Counted from the stretch's first letter, positions 51,874 through 63,601 are shown. The stretch is 64,000 nucleotides of DNA from Apostichopus japonicus (GCF_037975245.1 NC_092568.1:10133501-10197500); one strand, 5' to 3'. Notes: generated from the sequence alone by a model not told the origin. Made by a program: numbers and translations.

Positions 51874-51911
51874 CTATAAATGGCCTCGCATATGGTGGGA
51901 AAATGTAGAAA
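51874..51911 (+). promoter_or_regulatory. TATA-like box and start region of the kinase gene
   Basis: CTATAAAT at 51874-51881 lies only about 31 bases before the proposed ATG, so a start of transcription at the usual distance would give a 5' UTR of a few bases. GAAAATGGCGG around the ATG matches the YY1/TISU pattern used by mRNAs with very short 5' UTRs. An ATGTAG start-stop pair lies at 51903-51908, directly before it. Confidence 0.4.
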
Positions 51912-51964
51912 ATGGCGGATACCTCAAAATTGAACGTTAAAACTGCTTTCCAAGCACCAGATCT
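51912..51964 (+). CDS. Protein kinase gene, proposed first coding exon
   Basis: An ATG in good context (AAAATGGCGG) begins 17 codons, MADTSKLNVKTAFQAPD, plus two bases CT before a near-perfect donor GTAAGT. The phase (two bases left over) fits the open frame of the next proposed exon, which supplies one base. The peptide is not recognisable by itself. The assignment to the kinase rests on strand, order, consistent phases through four exons and the promoter-like context. It could instead belong to a separate transcript. Confidence 0.5.
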
Positions 51965-54900
51965 GTAAGTTGTTGCAACTTACATCCACTTTACTTAGCA
52001 AGCAGTATTTACTTCATGATAAAGTTGCATTATATACATTGACAATGGAACTAGGATAAAAATGGCTGAAAGATAGCCTTACTTTAGAATATACTGAAGT
52101 GAATGTCATACTCATATAGGCCTCTGCAATATGGCCTAACTTAGGCTATGCATAGGCCTTTAGATTAGCCTAGCCTAGATTAATCGAATGAATTGTGTTA
52201 TTACAGAAATAAGAGCATCTTAGAGTTATTCGTATAGTGATTGATGTGTTATTTCCCGAGCAAGGATTCGGTAAAGACTAGCCTAATTGTTACGTCTTAC
52301 AACTTATTTTCTGATCAGCTAGACAATGCCAAAGTATAAGTACAACTACTACTAACTAGTAACTACTAGTAGTAGTACTACAGGCCTAGGCTAATCATAG
52401 ACTAGAACCTTGCGATGGCGTATAGCATGCTTTGCAAAGTGCCTGGATATAGATTAGTCACAACATATAAGATTTTTTTTCTAATCCTTTAGTTAAGAAC
52501 TACTTAGTAGGCCTAGGCATATTTTATTTATAAAATAAACCGGTGTGACTAGGACATGGCCTGGTTAGAACTGGGGGCGTAAGTTTACTGTTGCACCACA
52601 CGCACACCCAGTGTTGTACTAAAATCATAAGCCTATTCTATATTCATATAGGCTATAGGTCTACTTCGTTTCTTGGGACATAACTGTACAAAATGCTTAA
52701 ACCCTTGTGTCCTGCAGCGTTAACAGATTGTCTCAACTTTTTTTCAGTAAGAATTATTTAAATAGTTTCCAAGTTCAGTGAATCAAATGTTCTCTGTTGT
52801 TGATGTTTGGTCCTGTTGACACCTTAAAATGATTCTATACTGTTTTCTTCATGGCTGTTTGTGTGTGTTTTTTATATTGTTATCTTGTTTGAGCTGAAGT
52901 TTTGCACAATTTTTCTGTACTTTGCGTGATGTAAAATTTTAAAAATCCCAGCTTTGGTTGAAGAAAAGTTGGCAAGTCTGATATATATCAAAGTATATTC
53001 TAATGTAATCTCAAGGTACCTCAAACAAACCATGGTACATCATCAGCAATGTGGTGATGGGGTTTAGTAATGTCCATCCATCGGAGGAATAAATTGAAAG
53101 AGCATTAGGAAATGTCATTGACAAAGTTTAATTGACGCTGATGATATCTGATGTGAGAATGCATGACCAATATGTTAGGCAGTCTTCACCCTTAAATGCA
53201 TTGCTACACCTGGTCACCCAAAATTAAGTGCTAATTATGATGTGTATTCAAGTATGAATTTCATCCTACAACATTTCCAAAGCATTATTGCAAAACTAAA
53301 AATATGTCATTCTTAGAATCCCCAGACTTCAGATGACCTTATAGGCTTTTAGATAATAGGTTTCTCCAAACTAAATGTCATTTAATCTTATTCTGAATTT
53401 CCAGCCTGAAAGTCCCAGAGTGTGTCTATTTTTTTTCAGTATGTACTGTAGGCTATGATAGCCTTTAACCTAAATGTATGTATTATATACAAGTTTAATT
53501 AAATTTTGGGATCACTTATGGTCGGACAATGTGAAGCCTAACTTAACCTACTGTTTGTTCGTCCAAGGTCAGTTGGAGTTGTATCGTAACGTGACTGTAG
53601 TATCGTGAAGTATCTTAATTTTCAAATATATCGCAACTATATTGACTGTTTGTCATGTTGTTTTTCACTAACCTACCTCTCTTTAAAGAGCTTAAAATTC
53701 TTACACTCTTTGACCTATATCATTATCAACTTGGTATTTTTTTATATAAATTTCAGAAAGGTACGTTCCTAGTAGCTTTCAATAATTTCTATTGTAGTAA
53801 CTCAGAATATCATACCTTTAACACTCGTTATAAACACTCTTTAAGTCAACCATATTCTAGAACTATTCGCAGCCAAAAACAAGTACGAAGTACTGGTGTA
53901 CATTTCTGGAACTCACTTGATCAAGATATCAAAAACTCAAATACTCTTAACTCATTTAAAAGAAAACTCAAGCATTACCTTTTAAATAATAGTACAAACC
54001 ACCCACGCTGAGTTGTTACATTGTCTCTTTGTATGGATTTGTTTATCTCTTTCTTCGCTTCCTCTTTATTTTTTCTCTGTATTTCCTTATCTCTTTACTC
54101 TCTCTGTACTTATGTGATTTTTGAAATTCTCTTTTGTTTGTTAAGGGTCCAGACTCGAAAAGTTTCTACTTACTTCTCGTTCCTCCACTTCCATTATAGC
54201 ATACTCTGAACTTTGTTTATTGTTATTTCATCAAAATGTGAGTAAATTACTCATTGAAAATAAACTTGAAACTTGAAACGTGTACTATTGCCATAGAGTA
54301 AATAAAAGTGATTGAAGTCTTTAAACAATTATGTTAACTTGGTGCTTTCTGCTTCATAGCTACAGGTTTGTTATGATTTTCTTGGTTTTCATATTCTCAA
54401 TTTGTTTTAGTTTCCAATTTCTTGAATATGTGATACACCAAGACTGATCAACTGCTAAAGAAGGATTTGGACTAATGGGAAAGTTTTCAGGCATGCTAAG
54501 GTTCAGGTTTTGTTTCCGTCAACCTGACCAACCTCTTGTAACCAATTACTCAAACCGAGTGTTGGAATTGATTAAGATAGGCACCCCGTTAGGTTAGTTT
54601 TATCAATGTAACATGACATAACATTAATTTATTATGATGATTATATGCACTTCTTTCAAGAACTGTCGCCCAAACTCGATTTCGAAGTCATGTTCACGGT
54701 CTGTGTGTGAAAGTTGTACATATTAAGAGAATGGAATGTATCCAAATGAAGGCTTTGTATACATTATGATAAATGCACAAGTAGTTTTTTTATGCCACTA
54801 TTTTGGAACAATTATTTCTGTCTAAAAGTAGCAATATCATTGTTACGTCCATCGTCACAGATGTGTATTAAGTTTACAAATAAAATGTGAAGGGATGTGG

Positions 54901-55145
54901 TACTATAAATGAATCTCAGAATTTTGCAAAGAATCCATGAGAATGGTTCTACAGTATAGCGGGAAATATTTGAAGTTAAGGTAACAACTAGTACTGATTT
55001 CTTTCAATTTATTCATAAATTGTTTGGGGAATACATTGGTGAGTTCAACAAATGCCTTGAAGCACCTACTGTAACATACTATACAGTATGCAGGAAAAGG
55101 AGGAGAATTTTCTCAACAAATAATAAATTTCAATTGTTGATACAG
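51965..55145 (+). other. Proposed intron 1 of the kinase gene
   Basis: It starts with GTAAGTTG. The first kilobase has many AGGCCTA strings. A non-LTR retrotransposon fragment lies at 53652-54279. No other exon was recognised. Confidence 0.45.
53652..54279 (+). mobile_element. CR1/L2-like retrotransposon 3' fragment with (TTGAAAC)n tail
   Basis: An intact 118-codon frame (to the stop at 54009-54011) carries the C-terminal pattern of CR1/L2-class reverse transcriptases: LFDLYHYQLGIFLYKF, then FNTRYKHSL, VHFWNSLDQDI and SFKRKLKHYLL. About 270 bases of 3' UTR follow, then AATAAA (54259) and two TTGAAAC units. Short 3' microsatellite tails are typical of this class. The intact frame and the preserved tail suggest a younger insertion than that at 34966, and its tail differs, so it is another family. 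Confidence 0.82.
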
Positions 55146-55309
55146 GCAGGCAAGTCCAAGCCATGAAAGAAAAGCTACTGTAACCCAACCGCCATCTTCA
55201 TCTTATGCGAAGGAAATTAAACCGAATACATCACAAAACAGAAATACAAATCTTTCTCTGCTTTGGATGGAGGATATAAATGTCATGTCAGGGGGCTATC
55301 ATGTTGTCA
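55146..55309 (+). CDS. Protein kinase gene, tentative second coding exon
   Basis: After the acceptor GATACAG, one base completes Leu18 and an open frame of 54 codons follows (residues 19-72), Ser/Thr/Asn/Gln-rich, beginning QASPSHERKATVTQPPSSSY and later SLLWMEDINVMSGGYHVV. It ends with one base left over, as the next exon requires. The pyrimidine tract is poor and the donor TCA|GTGTGT is weak, so the 3' boundary is the least certain in the model. The content suits a disordered N-terminal extension before a kinase domain. Frame stops at 55315 if the donor is not used. Confidence 0.35.
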
Positions 55310-55801
55310 GTGTGTGATGCCATAATGTCACTAGAATTTCAAGCCTAGTTTTATTTTCAGGGTGAATGTAAACAGTGAATGTTCTCAGTGAAATCATGCC
55401 AGGTTTCTTAACTCTTGCTCATGCAGAGCCAGTAACTCCAGGGCAAGTTAAAGGCATTGAAGACTCGCCCCAAACCGCATACCACGCTCTAAAAAAGGAA
55501 ACTTTCTGTGGCTTGCAAGTGAAGTTTTCTTCTTGTCGCTACAAAATGCAGACAGTATTGAAACGTGATACCTTGTTATCTTTTATCTAGACCTGAGATG
55601 TCCTTCGCTGCTATGTACACTGTGGTGTGGGTATTGGCCGTAGCTGTATGTATTGACTGTACACTAGTGTCTAATTACTGACGGTAGCAAGCTGTGTGTG
55701 TATTTTCTGGGATCGCTGGTGGTGTCTAACACTACTGTTACACCTCATTCGAAACTAGGTCAGATTACCGGCATGAGACGTTTCTTTGTGCGCGAGTCTT
55801 C

Positions 55802-56065
55802 ACACCCTTTAAGAATAAAACTCAACTCTATTACAGAAAAAAAACATCGTAATGACAAAGAGCAAATTGTTACAACTTCAGTCATGTGAATGTCGACGAT
55901 GTCATACGTAGACTTGCTCAAGTCTTCTGTCTTGCGTTTGAAGGATCGTCATAACTAAAATAACTTCCTAAATGGAATAAATTCTTTCTAAAGCTGTTAG
56001 GGGGGAAGGTTGCTGAAATGTCTCTATATCACATAGATCAAGTATGACAGTTGGGTTTGCTTAGA
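55802..56065 (+). repeat. Dispersed repeat, copy 2
   Basis: Counterpart of 41753-42015 in the same orientation, sharing CTTGCTCAAGTCTTCTGTCTT with few changes, ATGGAATAA and TATCACATAGATCAA. Class unknown. Confidence 0.6.
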
Positions 56066-57378
56066 ACTCTTCTTCTAGTCACTTTTGAAAAGGGGCGTAA
56101 GAAGTGGGTTATTATGATGTTTATTTTGGGTAAACTTTAAAACATTCCGTTTTCTACTTTTTACTTCCCTCCTTAAAGGTCAAGGGGTCACGAGGCTCCT
56201 TTCGCTCGGTTTCCACCACCTGAATACCAACTTCTTCCTTTTATCACTGGAGGATTATGCAGTCTGTTGAAGGCAACCAAAGATGATGACACCGTACAAC
56301 AAGGTAGAGCAAAATTCTCTTGCACTTGAAAAGAGAAACATGTCTTTCTTCACAACCAAAATGTTGGACCCAATACTGTAGTAGGAATGGAGAAATAATA
56401 ACTTCTTTGAGCTTTTTGGAGTCCAGTCCATATAGTATTCCGTGTTTGGGACTATTTGTTGTGGGATTAGAACCGATATTCCACTCTGCCTCTTACAGAG
56501 GTGTTTTATATCTTCAATTGCTTACATAGTTTGCTGGGATTCTAGTCTTAATTATGTGGAATTATATGAGTATTGCTGTTTTGGATCAACAGTTACTCCT
56601 GGTTTGAAGAGTACAACCTGGTTCAGCTGAGTAGCAGATTATACAGAATTATTAATAAATGAGATGAGCTTTTTGACTCAGTTTCATATTTTGTTTACAA
56701 TCTTTAAAAACTTGGAAAATCATGACTAGTGTGAACCTGGTCATAGTTGGCACTGTGTCACTATTTTGAAGGTGTTGTCTTATCGCTATGCTTGAATTGA
56801 AAACAACAACAAAACATGTTTATGTTTATTCAAGTACAGTAACTGAGCCCCTGCAGTGTTTCAATGGGAGTAGGAATCACAGCTTATTATCAAAATATAT
56901 ATGCAAACTGATGTCATCAAGCTATATAGAACGGCTTAATAATTACACTCTTTTCCGATAACATTCCTGGAAAAGTTTATTTTCGTTTAGAGGAAGCAGA
57001 CATCTCAGTGAGACCAACCAAATTACCAAAACAAACATTACCTGTCTCCAACAAACATAACCTGTCTCGTTGTGATACCCGAGAGGGGTTTTTAACGAGT
57101 TCCTAACAGAAACAGAAGAAAACTCTGTGATCTGAACGACATAAATATTGAATAGAATGAAATTCAAAGAGTGATCTCATCCAGGAACACAAGTTGATGG
57201 TTTATTAAGTTACAAACTTGTTAAAAAACATCTCAAAATTCTTTCAGGAAAAGTCTGATCTAGATTATTTTATGAATTTCTTTATAGAAGGTTTATGTTT
57301 CCTTGAAGGACCAAGATTTTTGATAGTAAAATTTGACATCGGATTATATCTCTAATATCGCTGTTCTCGTAAATGTTG

Positions 57379-57572
57379 ATCTCCTTTGAAGGATCTCCTG
57401 AATGTACATTGGGAGTCTGCTCTCACTAGAAAATTACTTACTCTATTGTTCTGATCCTGTATGGGATCATCGAAAGGTACTTGAGGAGATCTGATCCTCT
57501 GAAGGTATGAGTGTCATCGTCAGGAAGTTGATCTCCCCTGCTGGGGAAACTCCCTGAATAGGAGTTGATCCC
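57379..57572. repeat. GATC-rich segment with many short inverted repeats
   Basis: Eight GATC sites occur in about 190 bases, mostly within GGATC/GATCC or GGAGATC/GATCTCC strings that pair with each other, for example GATCCTGTATGGGATC. The rest of the intron has far fewer. No coding frame or known element accounts for it. Confidence 0.55.
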
Positions 57573-58955
57573 TTTCAGACTAATCATCCCGAAAGTGGTT
57601 AATCAGGTTCATAACAGGAAGATGAATGAACTGATTTATTTATTCAATGTGGACGTCCATTCATACATGAAAGTTGGTTTGTTGTTTTTACAGTTTCGTG
57701 AACTGATCCCTGTGTCATTTATGTGTACGCAAGCTACGATACGTATATCATGCAGTGCTTCAAACTGCTGTAACAATACTGCTAGTGAGTCAATATACTA
57801 TTATGACTGTAGATGGCCATTTGCCAAGTTGCCCCAGAACGGATCTGAAATGTAGATCTGAAAGTACAAGGTCGTCATCGTGTTGGCGTTTAGTACAATT
57901 ATTATTTCATAATAGTCAAATATCGTATTTACTGACCAAAACAGTGGTAGAAAATACAAGGGGAGGATGCAAGGAGCAGTGAGGGGTGGGAGGGGTGGGT
58001 GGGGATGGGATGGGTGAGAGGAGAGGGTGGTCGAAAAAAGGAAAAGTGGGTTCATTGGGGCAACTAGCCCTATTATTCACTTTCATTAATTCGTCACCTC
58101 TCTTATTGTTATTCTGCCATTTATAGCTCGTTTAAAGTTTAAAGCATGTACCATGTAGCAGGCTTTAGAATCTTGTAGAATTAGAAGACAGTTATATACA
58201 GCTCCTGCTGTACACCATGCTTTTATGAAGTAATTTATTTCCTGTATGCCCCCACTCCTTTGACGCCAGTATTACATCAACTAATTTTCTCATCACGTTG
58301 ATGGATTATAAATATGGTGCGTCTTAGTGCTGCAAAATACCCTCCCCCTCTTTTTTTTGCAGTTTTGGACAGACTCCCCTCCTTCTCTTCCATCTGTGAA
58401 AGAACTGTTAGCTTTCTTGATAAATATAAATAAAGACAAATTATCTAAACTTAAGTTTTCAACTGAAACTACATAAGTTTCTCAATGAGGGTATACACAT
58501 CAATTGGAATAACAAATAAATATCCTTAATAGCTGATGATTTTATCGGAGTGGAACAAACTCTAATATTCATCTTTTACACAGAATCTTAGAGATCTCCT
58601 TTGATGAGAAAACTCTTGTTTGCTTGAATTATTTATCCCGCCCTGTCCTTTTAAGAAAAAAACACATGAGCGTGACCTTTTGTGAACTTGAGTCTGATAG
58701 AATTGATAATGCCTGAATCCTAACGTCTCGAATCAAGCGAGGCCTGTGGTGTTCTGATTATTAACTGAAATTGATTGAAAGAGGTTTCAGGAAGCTAGCC
58801 CACGCTTACGATGTGTGCTGTCTTCGGATTCCTCATCTCGTCTGAAGTTCGAACAGAAAAAAAAAAAAAATGTTGTGTGGAATTTTCAGGACAGACGTCG
58901 TTAATGGTTTTGTGCCAATATGACTAACATTGCTTCTTGCGTTTCCCCTTTTTAG

Positions 58956-59009
58956 AAAGCAGAAGGAGCGTTGCAGCAAAAGATGGAGTCTTCGCTTTGA
59001 CAGAAAACG
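58956..59009 (+). CDS. Protein kinase gene, short exon before the kinase domain
   Basis: A 54-base exon bounded by a strong acceptor (TTTCCCCTTTTTAG) and a consensus donor (ACG|GTGAGT). With two bases finishing a codon and one base left over, it encodes SRRSVAAKDGVFALTEN (residues 74-90). The leftover G joins AC of the next exon to form Asp91, so the frame runs straight into the kinase N-lobe. The other open frame (KQKERCSKRWS...) does not meet the next exon in phase. The segment lies directly before beta-strand 1 and should form a lead-in to the domain. Confidence 0.6.
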
Positions 59010-62000
59010 GTGAGTGTTTTTCTGTAAGATTTTGTTGCTCTTGTCAGACAAGATGGTGTTAGGCAAGCAGCATCAGAGGAACCTCTGAATGTAAATGTCA
59101 ACCTTGTGTTATGTAAATCATGTTTTGTACAGTGGAACATAGCCCATACTGTGATGTTTCTGTATGTGTGTGTGCTTTCCATATGGTGCAGTACAATAGT
59201 TTATATATACAGTAGATACTTGTGTAGTACCGTTTGTTATAATGTGGGGCTGTGTATAAATTTACTGTAGTTGTTGTCAATTGATGTTATCCATGTTAAG
59301 GTTAATTCTGTAAAACTGTATGAATGGATGCTATAAACAGGCAAACATACCAAAAAAAAGGAAAACTAGGGGGGCAAAAAGTCAACCCCATAGATAGCAA
59401 GTACAAGAATCTCATGATCTATGGAAAAAATCGGGCACTGCTGACCCAAGAGCATTAAACTTCGGCAAGTCTGCGGAACTTGAAAGCTAATACTTTTCTG
59501 CTTGTCTTAATTTGCAATCGGTGCACCAAAAAGTCACTGTATCTCCATTACAGCTGTTCTAAATTAAGACAATCTTTTGTGTGCATTCAAATTTCTTGAC
59601 AGTCTTGATAAAGGAAACCATTGCCCAAGTGCAACCACGGTCTTGAGAGCAAGTGTCTAAGAACATCACTGAACAGCTCTTGAAACTCTTCAAATTTGGC
59701 ACATTTGTGCATAATTTTGATCCATTTCTTGTTGAAATATATTCATGGAACATTTGGCCATTTCTTGTATATTGTTCCATTTGAACAAATAAATACTTTT
59801 CTTTTGCTGATAAACATGGTACCATGCAGCCTAGAGACCTTTGCAGTTACACACTTTGTTATTGCAGATTTATGCAAATACCAAACCAACAAATAACTGT
59901 GAAATGTGGATTTTTGTTCTTATCATATCAGCTCTGAAAGGCTCTTGTGTCACTACCTCAGGGCGTTATAAGTAGCAGAAGGCCAGAAATTTGGATTGTT
60001 CAGGTTCAAACTTGCAATTTGAGTGATTTAAATTGTTAGGGTTTTCGCTATGTTTGTAGCTAGAAACAGGGATTTTCATGTGTTTACAATGAGTGGGCTC
60101 TCTCTGATGAAAGCTTTGATATGTGCCCTCTGACAGGTTGAAATTAATTTTTTGCAGATGAGATAAGATGAGATGAGTAAGACTCAGGGATTAGTATGAT
60201 AATGAAGACAAAGCTTTACGTATAATTCATATAATCTGTGACGAAAACTAATCATTCATAACTGCTATGCAGACCTCAGAAGAGAGTAGGGGCAGGGGGA
60301 TAAAGACTGGGGTCTGTGATCAATTATAATGACTGGCGGGAAATAGGGAGGTTGTAAAGATGAATACAACTATAATAAAGAATAGTGATTGCTGGGAAAT
60401 ACTTTATTGTTCAATTCTTGTGTAGCAGTTTTGTAGGCTGTGGCTTCATGCCCCACACTGTGAGGCAGGTTGATGTGCCCTAGAATGCCAGAATATATTT
60501 TTGAGTTTTTACACGGTAGCCCGCAGATTTATGATGCGCTCGTATCCACACAGAAAAGGGCACTCAAGGTGCAAATGCCAATGAACTCAGGACTACAAAA
60601 TTAATGCAAAGTGTCCATCAAAAAAGTTTGTTGCATAAGGTAAGGTTTAAGCTTCTTTCTAAAGGAGGAGACACTCTAAGCCATCTTGATTTCAAGTGGT
60701 AACATATTCCACAATCCCGTAATCCTGCAATACAGCAACTGAAACAGTAGAGATCTGATTAAGGATGCAAAGTCGACTCATTCAATGAAGATCTGTTACT
60801 GAATAACATGACTAGAAAGGAAAGACACCTCTCCCCCACCCCCCACCCTCCCCCTCCCCAATACCATGACCTATATCCAGCTGGATTTGAAATGCCAAAT
60901 CTGATGCAACCCGAATAGATGAGTTCTTGTTTTACGAATATGCTATATACTTCTTTGCACTTGTATAGCAATTCACCATTTTGCATCGTATTTTGCTATA
61001 GGATACTCAATAAATTTAGATGTGTATACATGTCTCCTATTTTTGTTTTATGTTATTGTTTTGAATGATGACTATGCTGATGACTTCTAGGGTCTTGAGT
61101 AGCGCACTCCAAGCTTTTAGGAGTTCTCCAAGCCTCCATAAAAGTAACACTTTCTGCTAAGGAAAGTAACTTATTTAAAGGGAATGTGTATACCAATATT
61201 AGCTTTGGGAGGCATGCCAAATATCCCAAATTTACCTGTGTAGTTCATGCCAGCAATTTAATGGACAAACTATACAAACATAGTGTTGGTTAAGTAAATG
61301 CACACAAGCTGGTTACTCTTAGTTATGTGAGGAATAGTGATTTGCATTTTTTTCACATTCCATGTATACTTAGGCACTGTGTCAACAGTAGGATACTGAT
61401 ATGGCATAGCAATCTGCAGTCAGGCTACATTGAACATCAGTAATGTTACTAGAGGAAAAAAGTTTGTGTCCCATGGACGCAAGTCCCTCAAAAACTTTGC
61501 GTCCCGTTACAAAAGGTGGTGTCCCGATCGAACACCAATTGCATTTATTGTATGACCTACTTTCCTAGAGTAGTTGTAAAGATGAGATAGTATCACTGCC
61601 TATACTGTGTGAATGTTCTATACAATATATAGTGCAGATGGCCCAGTGCCCTAGCTTCGCTGTTTTACAGGGGCGGCCTTACCCGCCGCTCTTTTTCGCC
61701 TGCCCTGCCCGTTCCAGGACGCAAGCAATTTAAAGATTTTGCGTCCCTGGCTAAAACGTTGCGTCCGGGACGCAGATTCCTGCGTTCGTTACAAAGCTGG
61801 GACATAGTCTTGTGTTCTGTACAGTTTCACCCAATAGGCACTACAATTTACACTCAATAGGCACTGCTGGTCTGGTGAGATAATCTCTATGGATTCAGCC
61901 TTGCTGCAGGGGGTTTACAGCTGCTGCAGCTCTGCTTTTTGACATGGTGCCTTTCCATAACAAAGACTGTAAAAATAAATGTTTAGCATCTTTTTTGAAA

Positions 62001-62372
62001 AGGAGAAAGAAAACCAAATCTGGAGGTTTTAAAATTATAAAAAAAGGAAAGTTTCTGGAAACTAGATAGTTATACTTCACCTTGCTAACGATGCATCTTA
62101 CCGCTTCATCTTAACTCAATTTGCATAAATTTGCATAAAGACAGCAGAAAGAACCTAAACTATTGAGTTTGATATCATACACATGGATTGCTTGTTTTGG
62201 CCTTCTTGAAATTAACAATAATGTTGACTCGCCTGTTGAAACCTGTTGTGTCAGTGTTCCCATTCAAACATGGCTTCGTCATGTGTGTTAGTATTTAAAA
62301 CCTTTGTGGATGTTAGTAATGTACTGTATCTGGAACTGTTCACGTTCACCTACAAGCCTCTTTCTTCCACAG
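59010..62372 (+). other. Proposed intron 3 of the kinase gene
   Basis: Contains repeat-like DNA near 60400-60800 (a G/A-rich text resembling decayed transposon sequence, unclassified), a pyrimidine-rich run at 60828-60860 and the GCGTCC-repeat segment at 61466-61806. No extra exon is needed by phase. Confidence 0.5.
61466..61806. repeat. Segment with repeated GCGTCC/GGACGC motifs, probable transposon remnant
   Basis: GGACGC or its inverse GCGTCC occurs at least six times, often as TTTGCGTCCC or AGGACGCAAG, including a palindromic GCGTCCGGGACGC at about 61771. The two ends (GTGTCCCATGGACGC and GCGTTCGTTACAAAG) are not clean terminal repeats. GC content is higher than around it. The class could not be assigned. 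Confidence 0.4.
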
Positions 62373-62524
62373 ACTTGCTTCTCTGTAAACGTTACCAGTT
62401 CTTGGCGGTACTAGGTCAAGGTGGGTCTGCGGTCGTAATCAAAGCTAGAGATACGTTCAGGCATGGGAATGCTACAGTAGCCATCAAAATATTGAACCGA
62501 GGATTCTTTGATTTAGGATATCAG
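62373..62524 (+). CDS. Protein kinase, exon with N-lobe of the catalytic domain
   Basis: Bounded by acceptor TCTTTCTTCCACAG and donor CAG|GTATGG, in phase with the preceding exon and ending in phase 0. It encodes residues 92-141 of the model. YQFLAVLG opens beta-strand 1, GQGGSAVV (105-112) is the ATP-binding glycine-rich loop with Ala in place of the third Gly, and VAIKIL (126-131) contains the catalytic beta-3 lysine, K129. The start of helix C (FFDLGYQ) is at the end. The conserved Glu of helix C, the HRD and DFG motifs and the C-lobe must lie past the window. This is the N-lobe of a Ser/Thr or dual-specificity kinase. It did not match a family firmly; a CMGC-type kinase is a guess. Confidence 0.8.
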
Positions 62525-63457
62525 GTATGGCATTTATATATATATGAGTGTTTGTACGCATGTGGTTTCGAATTGTCAACTTTATATATTTTCAGTGTTT
62601 GATCAGACTGCTGCCAATAGTCGTCACCACCTCCACTGACCCCTCCCCTCCCACCCTTAGTTTTGAACTTTTCAGTGAGAGCTGAAATCATTAAAATGAT
62701 ACTTGTACAGTAAAAAGTGACGGATAATCAGTTCCAGACGATAGAAAGACACAACACGTTAACCAGTATGAGAGAGCATTGGAAACGGTCAGTTGAAAAT
62801 CCAACGCAAAATCACATAGCTTCACTTCTGAATGGTAGATTCGGAAGGAGGAGAAAGTGGGCGGTGTCCGGGAAGTAGGAATAGAGGGCGCAGTGCTGAA
62901 ATGTTTCCACTCATGTAGCTTAGTTAGACATGAAAGTGCAAATGTAGTTTGGAGACAGGTAAGTATCGTCGCTAGTAAATCCCCAAACCAATAATTTTTG
63001 GGGAAAATATTGATAAAAGAACCTGTGCGTTATCTAGCAATGAACAGTAAAATGAGCACTTTTGAGTGTTATTCGTAACCATGGTAAATAGAAAGGGAAT
63101 GCAAATATCCTCATTATGTAAACAGGAAGATCTTCATTCTCAATAACTTGCTAATGGTACCCCATTTTCTTGTTGAAATGTGGTGAAAAGGTGGGACACC
63201 TTTCTTATTAGACAGTTAATACCATCTTTGACACCAAATATTTGATGGAGATGCCAACTTTTTTCCCCATTAAAGAACTGAGAGCATGTTCTTTGTCATT
63301 TATTTTCATTAATATTTTAGTGTGTGTTTTGTGTTTTTATGCACCAGTAAGAGTGTAAGACACTGTAGGGTACTCACTTTTTGTTTTCCATTTGCAATTT
63401 GAAGTTTTTTTGTGATGTGATGGTGTGGAGTTGAATGTGGTACAAAAATATATACCA
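62525..63457 (+). other. Intron following the kinase N-lobe exon
   Basis: No further kinase exon (helix C, HRD or DFG motif) was found in any frame before the end of the window, so the intron extends at least to 64000. The sequence is AT-rich with no other recognisable feature here. Confidence 0.6.
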
Positions 63458-63523
63458 TAGCCTAGTGGTTAGGGTGTCCGCATATAAAGCGGGAGGCCCG
63501 GGTTCGAATCCCGGTGGAGGCTG
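63458..63523 (+). mobile_element. tRNA-derived SINE head (tRNA-like, not functional)
   Basis: An A-box (TAGTGGTTAGG) and a B-box (GGTTCGAATCC, 63501-63511) are both intact, the T-arm CCGGG/CCCGG pairs fully, and CCGC/GCGG forms an anticodon-like stem with loop ATATAAA. The acceptor stem does not pair: the 3' side TGGAGGC would need GCCTCCA, and CATAGCC is present. The same A-box and anticodon region appears at 13122. That favours a SINE or tRNA-pseudogene family over a working tRNA gene. Confidence 0.75.
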
Positions 63524-63567
63524 GAAGTTTTTTCATTGTTCTTGATTTCCAACTCATTACGATTTCA

Positions 63568-63568
63568 A

Positions 63569-63601
<33 letters not shown>

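Larger units (their letters stand above)
55310..58955 (+). other. Proposed intron 2 of the kinase gene
   Basis: It contains copy 2 of a dispersed repeat, a GATC-rich segment at 57379-57572 and a G-rich string near 57985-58030. A frame at 55375-55590 follows an acceptor-like TTTTATTTTCAG but has no recognisable content or usable donor and was not accepted as an exon. Confidence 0.4.

Noticed and set aside
55375-55590. 71-codon frame after an acceptor-like TTTTATTTTCAG, as a kinase exon
   Set aside because: It has no recognisable content, no convincing donor and is not needed for phase.
63458-63530. Functional tRNA gene
   Set aside because: The A- and B-boxes and the T-arm are good, but the acceptor stem does not pair and a broken relative exists at 13122; treated as a SINE head.
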